Below are positions 10,214 through 20,721 of a stretch of 64,000 bases of DNA, piece by piece; the stretch's first letter is position 1; each line of letters opens with the position of its first letter. The DNA is from Madurella fahalii (lineage: Eukaryota > Ascomycota > Sordariomycetes > Sordariales), in the NCBI GenBank assembly GCA_029876055.1, contig CM056875.1, positions 3,869,001 to 3,933,000 on the forward strand, written 5' to 3'. The position numbers and the translations under genes were made by a program. The notes below the pieces were generated by a model. The model had not been told where the DNA came from. It saw only the letters and a program-made list of their open reading frames with translations, and made no database searches.

Positions 10214-11648
10214 ATGGCCGACGCAGGGTTCGGAGTCGTGCCGCTCGGCATTCCGGGCACGCCAACCCCATTTACTCTCCACGTTTCGCAGGCCGATGTC
10301 AACCAGTTATCCAACCTCGTTCAGACCGCCGTTATAGGAGTGCCTTCGTATTACAACACACACAACAGTACTGATGGTCCTGACTACACCTTTGGAATAT
10401 CGAGGGACTGGTTGGCCAACGCAGCGGATGTGTGGGTCAACGGATTCGACTGGCGCTCCACCGAAACGCACTGGAACTCATTTCCCCAGTTCACAATCAA
10501 CGTGACCACCCCGTCTGATGGCCAGGTTTTTGATATCCATTTCGGGGCATTGTTTTCCCGTAATCCAGACGCCATACCAATCATATTTTCACATGGTTGG
10601 CCCAGCTCATGGTCCGATTTTATCCCGATATTCGAACTTCTAACGGCCAAATACACCCCTGAAACCCTACCGTACCATATCATCACCCCGTCCATCCCAG
10701 ACTACGGACTTTCTACCCGCAGCCATGTCACGGAGACGGAGCTTGATTTCTATATGGCCGCCGAGGCGCTGAACGAGCTGATGAAAGCATTGGGGTTCGA
10801 CGCTTACATCGCCCAAGGCGGAGACGTCGGATCCGGTCTGACGGCGGCCCTAGGGGCCCGTCATGATGAATGCAAAGCAGTCCACTGTATGGCTTTCCGC
10901 CCACATCGAACCGCCTGCATGAAACTGACTCCAACCACAGTCAACAACTTCCTCCTCACCCCGTCTGAGAGGGCTAGCGTTGCACATCTTCCGGTCACCC
11001 CAGCGGAGATCGACTCGCTCTCGTTCGCGGCCGAGCTATTCTACTCCGGGACGGGGTACCTGTTCGAACAAGGGACGAGACCCGGGACCATCTCGATGGC
11101 CCTCATGACGAACCCGCTTGCGCTGCTGGCATGGTAGGTGGTTTCTGTTCGGGGACTTTCTTACTGGGACGTGTGCTGTCTGGCTGACATTTTACCGGAA
11201 GGATCGGCGGCCTGTACACAGAAACCGCTCCCTTACCCCTGGATATCATCCTCCAGCAAGTCTCTTGGTACTGGTATACCAAGTCGTACGGCCGCTCGCT
11301 GTGGGCCTACCGAGCCGGCTGGGCTGCCGTTCTCAGGGACCGTGACACCGAGAAATTACCCTCTCCTCTCGCTATCACTACGAAGCCGCTGGGCTACTCT
11401 TGGTTCCCAGGCGAGGCGCTTGCCCTTGCAAGGTCCTGGGTAGAACACTGGTTCCCGAACAATCTGGTGTTTTACAAAGCTCATGAAAGTGTAAATCTCT
11501 CCTGCCTTGCTTTGTGGCTGGCTTTGAGGTTCGACGCTGACCCGACCGGAATTAGGGCGGACATTTCGCAGCGCTCGAGGAGCCGGTGAAGTTTTTGCAG
11601 GATATTGAGGAATTCGTTGCTATTGTGAAAGAGAGGGCTGTGTTCTAG
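10214..11648 (+). CDS. Epoxide hydrolase (alpha/beta hydrolase with EHN domain)
   Basis: Three exons: 10214-11133, 11202-11490, 11556-11648 (433 aa). Introns are GTAGGT...GGAAG with branch GGCTGAC, and GTAAAT...TTAG. ATG 10214 was chosen over the upstream start of the open frame because the EHN-type N-terminus (PFTLHVSQADVNQL) follows directly and the extra leader is Arg/Thr-rich without features. Epoxide hydrolases add water to epoxides to give diols, often detoxifying. Seen: oxyanion-hole motif HGWPSSW, nucleophile Asp204 in QGGDVGS (commonly GGDWG in relatives), WYWYTKSYGRSLW in the cap/return, and base His406 in SGGHFAALEEP created exactly by the second splice. No signal peptide, so an intracellular enzyme is likely. 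Confidence 0.9.
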
Positions 11649-12869
11649 AATATAGATTACTGAGATTGCCATGTTGAGATATGTCGGGTGTTAGATGGAG
11701 CACCTAATTAATAGCCAGACGAGGACCTGCGATCGGCAGAGAGAGGGAGGAGCGGGAGTGGAACTAAGTAACTACTTATTTCTAGCTGGTGTACATCTGT
11801 TGGAACTTGAGCGACCTGCCAAAATCTTCAGATTCTTTGGCAAACCCCCTTGGTTATAGACATCAGCCTATGTGGCTGCGCTTTAATTATGTTTTGCCGT
11901 CGAGAGTACTAAGGACTTGCTCTCCACCACCATCAGCGTGCCTAAGTCCCTAATTACTGGGAATCGGCGGGATGCGGTCCACGTGGGGAATTTGAGACAC
12001 CAGATCGATTAATCTGGCGGTTCTGGCAGTGATTTACAGTATACCCGAATACCTAGTAGGGGTAGGGGGCCTTTGACATTAATGGACACCACCACACTAG
12101 TGGTAACTAGTACTAAGCTAAGCCTCTGCACTCTGCGCGGGCGATAGATGACACGGTGCTACCAACTAGGAACCAATATAGTTATATGATGATCCCAATC
12201 AAGTGGTTTTTATTTTCCCATGGTCAACACAGAGCGTTATAGTGCCACGTTGACGCAGGGTATTGCGCTGGAGAAGAACTTTGCTCCTCTATGCTTTGCT
12301 CCGTTTTTCCGCGCACATGATCAACAGCCGAGTGACTTGATCTGACTTATTCGGTCGTTTTCAACCGGAACAGATTCGCAAGCCCTATATAGACTTGTCC
12401 TGGAACAACACTGTATGCTCCGGGGGTTCATTATGATACTCCATGTTCTCACATTGGAACAGGTCGGTGTTGGACCGCTAAGTACACCACAATCCACCAG
12501 TCGCTTTGGGTTGACACTCCGTACTAAGATCAAGTAACGCTCCATCTACTTAGAACTTTCAGTTTGGAATGGTAACCATACTGTCCAAATATAATGTCCG
12601 GAACAGCCGATGCAACACCTCCTGTTCAGAGCCTGCGTCCTGAATAGCACGCCGTTGCCTCTTTTATACGGTATCTCAGTGAACACGTTTCTTGCATAGA
12701 AGCCGGCGAGGTTAATCTCGAGCTGCTTCAATTGGCCTCTGGTACACGTATAAAAATCATCTCCTTCACAGGTTTCGCCTGGCTACGGTAGTATCGTCTC
12801 CTTTTCAACTCACAACAGCAACAGCAACAGCTCAGCCGGCACTACCTCTTGCAAGCCTCGTCAGAAAAC
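11649..12869. other. Intergenic region
   Basis: About 1.2 kb with no gene that I can support. A CAACAGCAACAGCAACAGC-like CAR run at about 12810-12830 lies just before the next start and is probably 5' leader of the following gene. Confidence 0.5.
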
Positions 12870-13916
12870 ATGCCGAGCCCGACATCATCCGTGGCCGCTG
12901 ACCATCTCCAGCCTGATACTGACCTTGACCCAGCGTGCGACACAGGCCTGCTCTTTGACGTCTGTGGCATGGTTGACACGATTGACCGGACAGATCTCTG
13001 TTCAGAGTGTAAGAAGCACTTGTGCCGGCTAATCTACGACGGTTTCCACAATGTTCTTCTTAACGATGAGGATCTCCTCACGATCCGACATCCTTCTAAG
13101 ATATGCTACATATCACGGGGCAACGAGTCAGGCAGGCTCGAGTTTACAACCACTACCAACCCGGAAGCTCTCCTGATCGAGGAGGTGGTCGGAGTTAAGA
13201 CATACATCAAGCCCAGCGACGCTGACCGGAATACTGCAGCCGAACGTCTCATTGGTACACTCTTCAATCCGGAGGACGACGTGTGGAGCCTTGACCAGTG
13301 CAGGCTGTGGCATGTTCTGGACGGTTCCTACTCGATCGGGGAGGCTGTCCGCGGACGGTCCTTCGCCGAGTTTGCCCGGAACCACATGATACTCCTGAAC
13401 CGCATATTCCAGAACCGGGCCAGGCTGTCTGCCGAATGCTTCGGGCGGTGCTACCCCCACCCACAACCTATGTACAACGTTGCTGGAGTGGACAGTGACA
13501 CAATAAGCGCGGTCGCTCTCAATTCTGCCCTGCGGTTTACGGACCCCAGGGTCCGCGTCATCGTTGAGGATCAGCTGGCCCGGCCACGCGAGTGGCCCGA
13601 GGCGCTGCGTACTGAGCGCGACCCGATCCGGGTGCTTGCCGTCACGGAGAAGACACCCCCATTCGAGGCGCGTATGGCGGCGCTCCGGCACGAAGAGGAT
13701 TACAAGTCCCTTGAGGCAGACTGCCGGCAATGGATTCAGAACTGGCGCGATAACAGGCAGCGGAGAGCTGAGCTCTTGGAGGCGCTCCCGCGCACGGATC
13801 TGAGTGCACACGCTCTGATCATGGCATGGATGCGTGAAGGAGATAACAAAAATGAGCTGAACAAACAGATGGATCTCGTCGAGGAAGCTATCGAGTGCAT
13901 CACAAGCTTCTATTAA
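12870..13916 (+). CDS. Uncharacterised fungal protein, 348 aa
   Basis: A single-exon frame with ATG at 12870. I do not recognise a domain. The N-terminus is acidic and Pro/Ser-rich, followed by a small Cys cluster (LCSECKKHLC, about residues 47-56) that could be half of a metal site. The middle and C-terminus are predicted mainly helical, with charged stretches (EDYKSLEADCRQWIQNW; DNRQRRAELLEAL; NKQMDLVEEAIECI), perhaps coiled coil. No signal peptide or membrane segment. Codon use is typical of neighbours (G/C at third positions), which with the length supports a real gene. The antisense frame in the same interval is a shadow. Confidence 0.6.
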   Translation: MPSPTSSVAADHLQPDTDLDPACDTGLLFDVCGMVDTIDRTDLCSECKKHLCRLIYDGFHNVLLNDEDLLTIRHPSKICYISRGNESGRLEFTTTTNPEALLIEEVVGVKTYIKPSDADRNTAAERLIGTLFNPEDDVWSLDQCRLWHVLDGSYSIGEAVRGRSFAEFARNHMILLNRIFQNRARLSAECFGRCYPHPQPMYNVAGVDSDTISAVALNSALRFTDPRVRVIVEDQLARPREWPEALRTERDPIRVLAVTEKTPPFEARMAALRHEEDYKSLEADCRQWIQNWRDNRQRRAELLEALPRTDLSAHALIMAWMREGDNKNELNKQMDLVEEAIECITSFY

Positions 13917-14482
13917 TAGGAGTAAGATGCCGAAATAGATGAGGCTTGGCCGACTCACATCGACTTTTACCAGCACGCTAGATCAGTCAAGAGGACAGGC
14001 CCCCGTGTAATAACGGTTTGGCCTGTCCATGGCCTTCGGGTGCTTGACAAGGCTTCTGAGCCACCGCACACTTTGCCGTTGACTGGGCGCACAGTACCGT
14101 ACTTATCTCAGATTATCAGCCAGTAGCAGAATGAACTGAACATAGTAGGTATCTACCATGAAATGTGAATTTCCGCCGCTCAGTTCAGTGAAGGTGACAA
14201 ATCTACCTAGGTAACCATTTTTGGACTGGGAAGAGTCTTCATATTGGTCACCCGCAATGATGATGATATCCTCCACACTGTTTTCTGCCTCTAGTGTTAA
14301 TAACATATGCTGTCTGTTGTAGACAACCTTGGGGAAATACGCGTAACACGAAGCAGTCGAGACATGACATTAATCTATTGTATTTACAGGATAGCCCCCC
14401 CACACGTGCTGCCCAGTCCTCCTAACGCGCATCCTTGTGATATCTCTGCCCAGCTTTAACCTGTTAGAGAGCCCTTCACTAA
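13917..14482. other. Intergenic region between convergent genes
   Basis: About 570 bp between the 3' ends of a + gene and a - gene; expected to hold both terminator/poly(A) regions. Nothing else recognised. Confidence 0.4.
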
Positions 14483-16450
14483 TTACTGAGGGAAGAAGTT
14501 TATCTGGCCGCGGTTGATCGCGAATTCTACGGAGGGTAGACTCCGTACTACCTTTCCCCTCTCGTGTAACTCTTTTTGGACAGTATCCGCGCTGATACTC
14601 GGGTCACGATGAATCCGGAGACTGGCGAGTGACTCAAAGAATACGTCAGTAGGCTTGGAGTATCCTTTCTCGGTACTGGCCTTGACTGTGTAGCGGAGAA
14701 AAGCCGTAAAGGTCGAGGCAGAAGGGACATCCACACCCATCTCCCTCAGGAAGGAGGGGAAATCGTCGATTTGCTGTAGCCGACGAACTTCTGAAGCCAG
14801 CCGGGCGGCAGTTCCCGGAGGTGCGGCCCCGTGACGCGCGAAGAGCTCGTCGCGGAGCTGCGTAAGTGACTTCCTGGAGGACGTGGGTGTGCTAGTACTA
14901 GATGGTGCGTTTGCGGGCCTGGGTTCAGCGGAGCCCGGTCGAGCGGTAGCGCGAAACAGTTGAGAGAACATCAGCAGCCGGTATGACGTCCGGCTGCCCT
15001 CAAAGGTCTTCTTGAGCCGATATGTTGAGATCGCATCCGACTCTAGGTATCCGAGCTCCGCCATTCCGGCGCCCTTGCGATCAAGCATCCACACCACGTT
15101 GCGGATGATGGCCTCCTTGACGATCGCCTTCATGAGGGCCTCAGTTGGCTGAATGTCGCTGATGAGGAGTGCGATAAGAAGATAGCCAAGGCTAGGGATA
15201 GCTTGCTTATGTGTTTTTCCCGACATGAACGCCCGGATCATGCGGTTGGCGTCTCGTACAATGCCCTCTCCTCCCGGGCCGGTCGCAAGACACAGTAAGA
15301 GGTGGAAGAGGTGAAAGTACGATTCGATGGCCTTTTCTGAGGCATGGCGCAGCGTGCTCCTCTCCATCCCTTGGGTCCGGTCGCTCCAGCGCAGGAGGTC
15401 CGAGTTGAGGCGGACCACGATGTCGTTCATGAAGGCGTAGAGTACGGTGACGCTGTCCTTCATCTTGGCTGCCTTGGAGATGCTGAGAAGCGCTTTTTGG
15501 GCATCATGGCTCACGCGTCGCCAATGCCCCTGCGAGAGGGGCAGCGGAAGCCAGTGCTGGAAACTGACGCCGTGAATGGATTTCCTGATTTTGTAAACGT
15601 GGTATGCTTTGTGCGAGATCAAGTCGAACTCAGATTGCAGGCTGCCTTGACGGCCACTCCCAACAATGCATACACCGACCCCCAGCGCCTCACTCAGGTA
15701 GCTTTCCTTTAGAACGAAACATTGCAACTCGCGCAGGCGCACGATGTCAAAGTCGGTGATGAGACGGCTGACGCGTTTCCAAGCCCTGGAAAAGCTGGTG
15801 AGGTCCTCGAAGTCCAGAACGTCGAGGATACGAAGCAGGACCTCGGGGGGCAGCCGGTCGATGAAGAACAGCCGCAGATTGATCTTAGCTTCGCTCGGTG
15901 CTACCGCTGTCGACGCCACGGAAGGTTGCGCGGCTTCGCCGTCGGTGACATACGTTGAGCCCGGTATTGGCCTCTTTGGAGGTTCCGAGCGGAAGTGGCA
16001 CCGCCGACAATGGTAGGGGGAGTAGGGTTCACGCTTTGTCGCTGCCCGGAACTGGTCTAGCTGCACTGAGCCACCCCAGTCTTGCTCGATGGAGTCGCTA
16101 CTAAAGAAGCTCAGCAGCTGTATGGCTATGCCTTTCAGGGTATAGGCGGGAGTGTATCCCTCCTCGGTGTTGAGAATCGATGCGCAGATGTAGTTGTCGA
16201 AGACGTTGGGGTGAGTGGTCCTGGTGTCCACCCTAACCGTTGGTGCGCTCAAGGGATAGCGGTTGTGGAAGAAGACGGACAGATGGAGCGGCTCCCATTT
16301 TTCGGGCGTGAGTATGAGGCAGGCTGTCGACACATCATCGTCTCTTATCTTGAGCTCAATATTCGGGTATGGCTTCGTCTTCAGGTCCGTGATATCCTGC
16401 AGGAGCCGCTTGCGCAGGTCCGTCGGCATACGGGGCACTGTGCCATCCAT
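14483..16450 (-). CDS. E2 ubiquitin-conjugating (UBC-fold) domain fused to F-box, 655 aa
   Basis: A single exon from ATG 16450 (an alternative start is Met8). Residues about 8-130 form a UBC fold: RKRLLQDITDL (helix 1), PEKWEPLHLSVFF, YPLSAPTV (PxxPP-like strand region), HPN at 80-82, candidate active Cys89 in NYICASIL, and TLKGIAIQLLSFFSS (C-terminal helix). This is the order of E2 enzymes, which carry ubiquitin as a thioester on that Cys. A CxxC-containing segment (PYHCRRCHF, 146-153) follows. Residues about 194-235 (FIDRLPPEVLLRILDVLDFEDL) match an F-box, the Skp1-binding module of SCF ligases. The rest (240-655) is helical, of unknown fold, with a Ser/Thr/Pro-rich linker near 510-530. One chain thus carries an E2-like fold and an SCF adaptor. 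Catalysis is inferred, not shown. Confidence 0.82.
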   Translation of the reverse strand: MDGTVPRMPTDLRKRLLQDITDLKTKPYPNIELKIRDDDVSTACLILTPEKWEPLHLSVFFHNRYPLSAPTVRVDTRTTHPNVFDNYICASILNTEEGYTPAYTLKGIAIQLLSFFSSDSIEQDWGGSVQLDQFRAATKREPYSPYHCRRCHFRSEPPKRPIPGSTYVTDGEAAQPSVASTAVAPSEAKINLRLFFIDRLPPEVLLRILDVLDFEDLTSFSRAWKRVSRLITDFDIVRLRELQCFVLKESYLSEALGVGVCIVGSGRQGSLQSEFDLISHKAYHVYKIRKSIHGVSFQHWLPLPLSQGHWRRVSHDAQKALLSISKAAKMKDSVTVLYAFMNDIVVRLNSDLLRWSDRTQGMERSTLRHASEKAIESYFHLFHLLLCLATGPGGEGIVRDANRMIRAFMSGKTHKQAIPSLGYLLIALLISDIQPTEALMKAIVKEAIIRNVVWMLDRKGAGMAELGYLESDAISTYRLKKTFEGSRTSYRLLMFSQLFRATARPGSAEPRPANAPSSTSTPTSSRKSLTQLRDELFARHGAAPPGTAARLASEVRRLQQIDDFPSFLREMGVDVPSASTFTAFLRYTVKASTEKGYSKPTDVFFESLASLRIHRDPSISADTVQKELHERGKVVRSLPSVEFAINRGQINFFPQ

Positions 16451-17536
16451 GGATCTGGCTGGAGGGATTCCGCTGGAGAACCCGTGAGGGTTGCGGATGG
16501 CTTAAGACGAAATGGATGGGAGAAAGGTCGTTGAAGGGAAAAGATTCGGATGCATTTGCTCACAATAGTGCATTGGGAAAGCTCAGCCTTTTAATCACCA
16601 CTCAGGCCAGCAGCAGTGAGTCCGTGACTCACGGACGCATGTGCTGCGGGTTTGTTCTTAGGCAGGAGGATTTGAGGCGGACAGTGGCGCCAAGCGGATG
16701 ACTCTGTTCCTATAGATCTGTTTGGACAGGCACACATCCGGATGTGGTGGCTTGTTGGGCGTGAGACATTGAGGACGGATACCAAGCCCTTGTGCATGGG
16801 CGAGGACGCACCGATCAGCGCTCGCCTGAAAAAAGTTACCTAGTTGCTGAGGGATTCCGCGTGACCGTTGTGCATACCGTACCGGGAGTCGGGACCACCT
16901 AGAGATATGCAGTACCGTTAGGCCCAGAAAAGATGTCAATAGTTGCGTTGTTTTCCAGTTCGTGTTGAGCCAGAGCCCCTTGCTACCGGTTCCCGCCAGG
17001 CCCACCATCCAAGCCCGGGGCTGAGAATGGATCTCCACCCCGGGTACAGTACGGTAATTACCTAATGTACATACAAAAAAAAAAAAAAAATACCCTGTCT
17101 GCGATGAACAGCTCGGAACAATGGACAATGCACAGCGCTGTCGGCCCCTTTTATTTACAATATAACTTGGTCCCATTGAACCCCGAACAAGCTTTGCTGA
17201 TTCATCATGATATTTTATTTCGTCGTCGCCGTTCCTCCGTCTATTTCCTCAAACTGTGCTTCTTGTGGTGACGCACGGCGGGCGTGTACCTAGTGTGTCC
17301 TTCGCGATGAATCACCCTGATGCAGCCATCCAAGTGTTCTATAAAGAACGCGGCGAGTTGGAAACCGAGGTGCGCTACCGATGTAATTACATGCAGCGGC
17401 GCATCTCCCAACAATTCAGAAGCCGCACACATCCGGCAGCGACGGTCATCTAGTTCCTCGCGGACGGCCCTGCCAGCAGTCCGGTCTCGTGCAAAGCTTG
17501 CTGCTAGTTGCCTTACAGATCGACAAGTGAATAGCC
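16451..17536. other. Divergent intergenic region
   Basis: About 1.1 kb upstream of both the E2/F-box gene (-) and the MFS gene (+). Contains a 16-nt A run at 17075-17090. No gene supported. Confidence 0.5.
17075..17090. repeat. Poly(A) homopolymer, 16 nt
   Basis: A run of 16 A following TACATAC in the promoter region upstream of the MFS gene. A poly(dA:dT) tract here could exclude nucleosomes, or may be a simple slippage repeat. Confidence 0.85.
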
Positions 17537-19365
17537 ATGAAATCTACCTCATCCCTAACCGATTCGGTGCCTACCACCAGCCCGCCGGATCCCCCCGATG
17601 AGACGACTTCTACGCGCGTGCCTTCAGCACTGGGAGACAAGGAGGCGGGCACCGGCAGCGGCGACGCCAAGGACGCGAGCAATGCTACCAACCACGCTCA
17701 AGCTGCATCTGATGATGGATATCCCCAGGGCATAAAGCTAGCCTGCATCATCCTCGCTCTTGTCCTTGGCATTTTCCTCGCGTCCCTGGACATGGTGAGT
17801 TTGCCGATATGACTCCCTTTCCCTGTTATTTCCGCTGACAGTTTCCTAGACCATCGTCGCTACGGCCATCCCCAAAATCACGGACGAGTTCCATGGCCTG
17901 GACAAGGTATCATGGTATAGCGCGGCGTTCTTCATGACCAACGGAGGCTTCCAGTCGTCCTGGGGAAAGGCCTACCGCTACTTCCCGCTCAAATTGACCT
18001 TCCTGGCTTCGATTGCCGTCTTCGAACTGGGCAGCCTCATCTGCGCCGTCGCCACCGACTCAACGACCTTCATCGCTGGCCGCGCCATCAACGGCCTGGG
18101 CGCCGCTGGCATCGGCACGGGCGCCTACACCATAATCGCCTTCGTCGTCGAGCCGCAGAAGCGCGCCACTTATACGGGCTTCGTCGGCATGTCGTTCGGG
18201 ATTGCCTGCGTCCTCGGCCCCGTAATCGGTGGCCTTTTTGCCGACCATGTCTCGTGGCGCTGGTGCTTTTGGATCAATCTCCCTGTCGGGGGCTTGTCCG
18301 CTATCATCATCGTCCTTTTCTTCCATACCCCTAGCTCGGCAAGGCCTGTTCCGGCTACATGGAGGGAGAAACTGCTGCAGATGGACCCTGTTGGCGTCGC
18401 CTTGGTTATGGGAGCTATTGTTGCCTTCATGTTGGCGCTGCAGTATGGCGGACAGACCGTCCCCTGGAATAGCAGTGTCGTGATAGGACTCCTCGTCGGC
18501 TTCGTCCTCATCACGGCTGCTTTTGCCGCATGGGAATGCTTCCAGGGCGAGCGCGCGATTGTGGTTCCCCGATTGTTCAGACAGCGACCGATCTGGGTAA
18601 GCTGCGGCTTCGCCAGTGTCTTCGTGGGATCCTATTACCTCGTCATTTACTACCTGCCAATCTACTTCCAGAGCGTCAGCGGCTCCACTCCGACCATGTC
18701 CGGAGTGTACAACCTCCCTCTGATCATCGCCACTACGGCGTCGATGGTCGCGTCAGGAATGGCAATCAGCGCCACGGGCCATGTCGCCCCGATCCAGGTT
18801 GCCGGTGCCATCATTGGCATCGTTGCGGCCGCGCTCTTATATACCTTCGACATCGATACGAGTCTTGGCCAATGGATTGGCTACCAGATTGTCGGCGGTG
18901 TCGGCTGGGGCATTGCGTTCCAGATTCCGATCATTGCTGCCCAAGCGAATGCCGACCCGGAAGACGTTTCGTTGGTGACGGCCATGGTCCTGTGTCAGTT
19001 CCCACTTCCGTCATACCGATTTGGCACAATCGCTAACAAGCAAGCACACAGTCTTTCAATGCATTGGCGGGACTGCCTTTGTTACAGCTGCTCAGTCGGC
19101 ATTTCTGAACAAGCTGGTCCAAACACTACCGACGACCGCCCCTAACGTCGACCCCGCTGACATGATTGCAACCGGCGCTACCATGATCCGCATAGCGTTC
19201 CCCGCCGATCAGGTCGACGGCATCGTGGCGGCATACATGGCGGGCATCAAAGTTGCACTAGCAATTGCAATTGGCGGCACCGGGCTTGGGTTTCTCCTCG
19301 CTCTGTGTGGTAAATGGAATAGGCTCAATTCAGCGCAAGTCAAAGAGGCGGCCGTTGCCGTATGA
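17537..19365 (+). CDS. MFS drug/toxin exporter, DHA2 (14-TM) type
   Basis: Three exons: 17537-17794, 17850-18993, 19052-19365 (571 aa). Introns are GTGAGT...CCTAG (55 nt) and GTCAGT...ACAG (58 nt, branch CGCTAAC); both keep frame. The N-terminus (about 65 residues) is polar and cytosolic. TM1 (IILALVLGIFLASLDMTIVATAIP) has the LDxTIVxxAxP signature of DHA2 exporters; motif C appears as VLGPVIGGLFAD followed by WRWCFWINLPVGG. About 14 membrane segments can be counted. These proton antiporters expel drugs, dyes or secondary metabolites at the plasma membrane. The gene converges on the HD-domain gene; the pair might handle a toxic small molecule, which is speculative. The substrate is unknown. 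Confidence 0.93.
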
Positions 19366-19470
19366 TCAAGGGGAGGTTACATAGTGCCCCTAAACATCAT
19401 GCACCATAGTTATTCCTTCATCCGAGCCCCTTGGGTCCTAATAGTACAAGTACCACCCCAGCCGTGCTCC

Positions 19471-20325
19471 TTAAACTTCTGGAAATAGTGTATCAATCAG
19501 CCGATTCCCGGTTGACGTGTAGTTGGCGAGGTACCGGTCTCCCCAAGGCTGCATCCAAGTGTCTACCGCAGTAACGATGAGTCAGTTTCTTATGATTCCA
19601 ACTCAAACAAAGTAGGAGAAAATGAAGCCAGGCTTTGACTCACCGTAGGTCGACGCGGGTTTTGTCTGGCAAAGCCAGATGATGGTCTCGTTGAAGCTGC
19701 TCCTGAAGTCGTCTCTGGGGAATTCTCGTAAGACGGTAGCGTACTCCTCGTCTGTCACGCCCGAGTCCGGGCCCAGAAAGTCCAATACAATCCCTCTGTT
19801 GACCACCTGCACCTCGAGCTCTTTGAAGAGAGCAATCGACGGTTCGGTATGCAGCGCTATAGCATCCCAGACCAGCTGCTCCCGCCGCGTGCCCCACCTC
19901 TTCCCATCCCCGTGACGGCGAATAAAATCGCGCGCCGCAATGGCCCCATCAACTTCGAAGCGCCGATCAGGGCTGACAATAGACGACTCGGCCGAGCGCT
20001 CCCAGCCCAGGTCGTGCAGGATGGTGGCGACAGCATGGACCTCGAGGTCGATAGCCTCGCGGAGCGTTTCATTGTGCTGGATCACCAGAGCACCGAAGAG
20101 CCAAGACCGCATGACGTGGTTGTAGGTGAAATCGTCGCCGTGCTGCCTTGCAAACGCCTCGGCGGCGCGTATTAGAGGGGTGTCGATTACCGAGACGCCG
20201 GCTATGGTGCGTGACGGGTACGGTTGGCGGCCGCGTCCGCCGAAGCCGCCCTCGGTGGCTCGAGTGAGCGGCAGCAGGAACGTGGCCACGACGATAAGGC
20301 GTAACACATGGGCGAGGCCGAGCAT
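19471..20325 (-). CDS. HD-domain protein, cyanamide-hydratase-like, with signal peptide
   Basis: Two exons: 20325-19644 and 19562-19471 (257 aa) joined over an 81-nt intron (GTGAGT...GGTAG); without it the protein would end in an intron-encoded tail. Residues 1 to about 23 form a signal peptide (LIVVATFLLPLTRA). The HD fold shows His70 (TYNH), His104-Asp105 (LHDLGWE), RFEVDGA at 122-128 and a later His159 (ALHTEPS), the arrangement of fungal cyanamide hydratase / Ddi2-like metal-dependent hydrolases. Those relatives are normally cytosolic; secretion here is unusual. Ends with WMQPWGDRYL and a short tail. Downstream is the convergent MFS gene; upstream, a same-strand PEBP gene. Reaction unknown; hydration of a small nitrile-like compound is one possibility. 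Confidence 0.85.
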
Positions 20326-20721
20326 CGTGTCAAGTAGGTAGGTGCTGATTAGTTACTAATTAAGGACTTGATTAGGTAGGCTCTGTGCCGGACCGTAATT
20401 TAGAAAGAAAGGATGGTCGAAGGTGCAAAGACATGTCAATTGCTTTGCGATGTCCTTGCCTCCGGGCCGGCCCTTAAATAAAATTTCCTCCGGCGGTGGC
20501 TTAGGAATCAATTTGTCCGCTGGCGGGATATCGCCGAGTGGTGTCGGAGCATCCGGGCCCTAGCCTCCGAGGGGCCTCGGAGAGATGGATGGGATCGGCA
20601 CTAGGCTGCAAAATGACCCTGGCATTCGCTTGCTTAACTATACATTCTCGTAGTAATCTAGCAAGGCAGGTCACCCCGTCTTGGAATGAGATACTTCTTA
20701 CAACTGCTCTCACCACATTAC
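20326..20721. other. Spacer upstream of HD gene
   Basis: About 400 bp between the 3' end of the PEBP gene and the start of the HD gene on the same strand. Contains AT-rich sequence (GGCCCTTAAATAAAATTT near 20470) that may be core promoter. Nothing else seen. Confidence 0.35.

Noticed and set aside
13128..13976. 282-codon minus-strand frame overlapping the 348-aa gene
   Set aside because: Neither strand has a known domain; the + frame starts cleanly from ATG with ordinary codon use, whereas the antisense frame runs through its 3' flank and mirrors codon bias. Kept only the + model.
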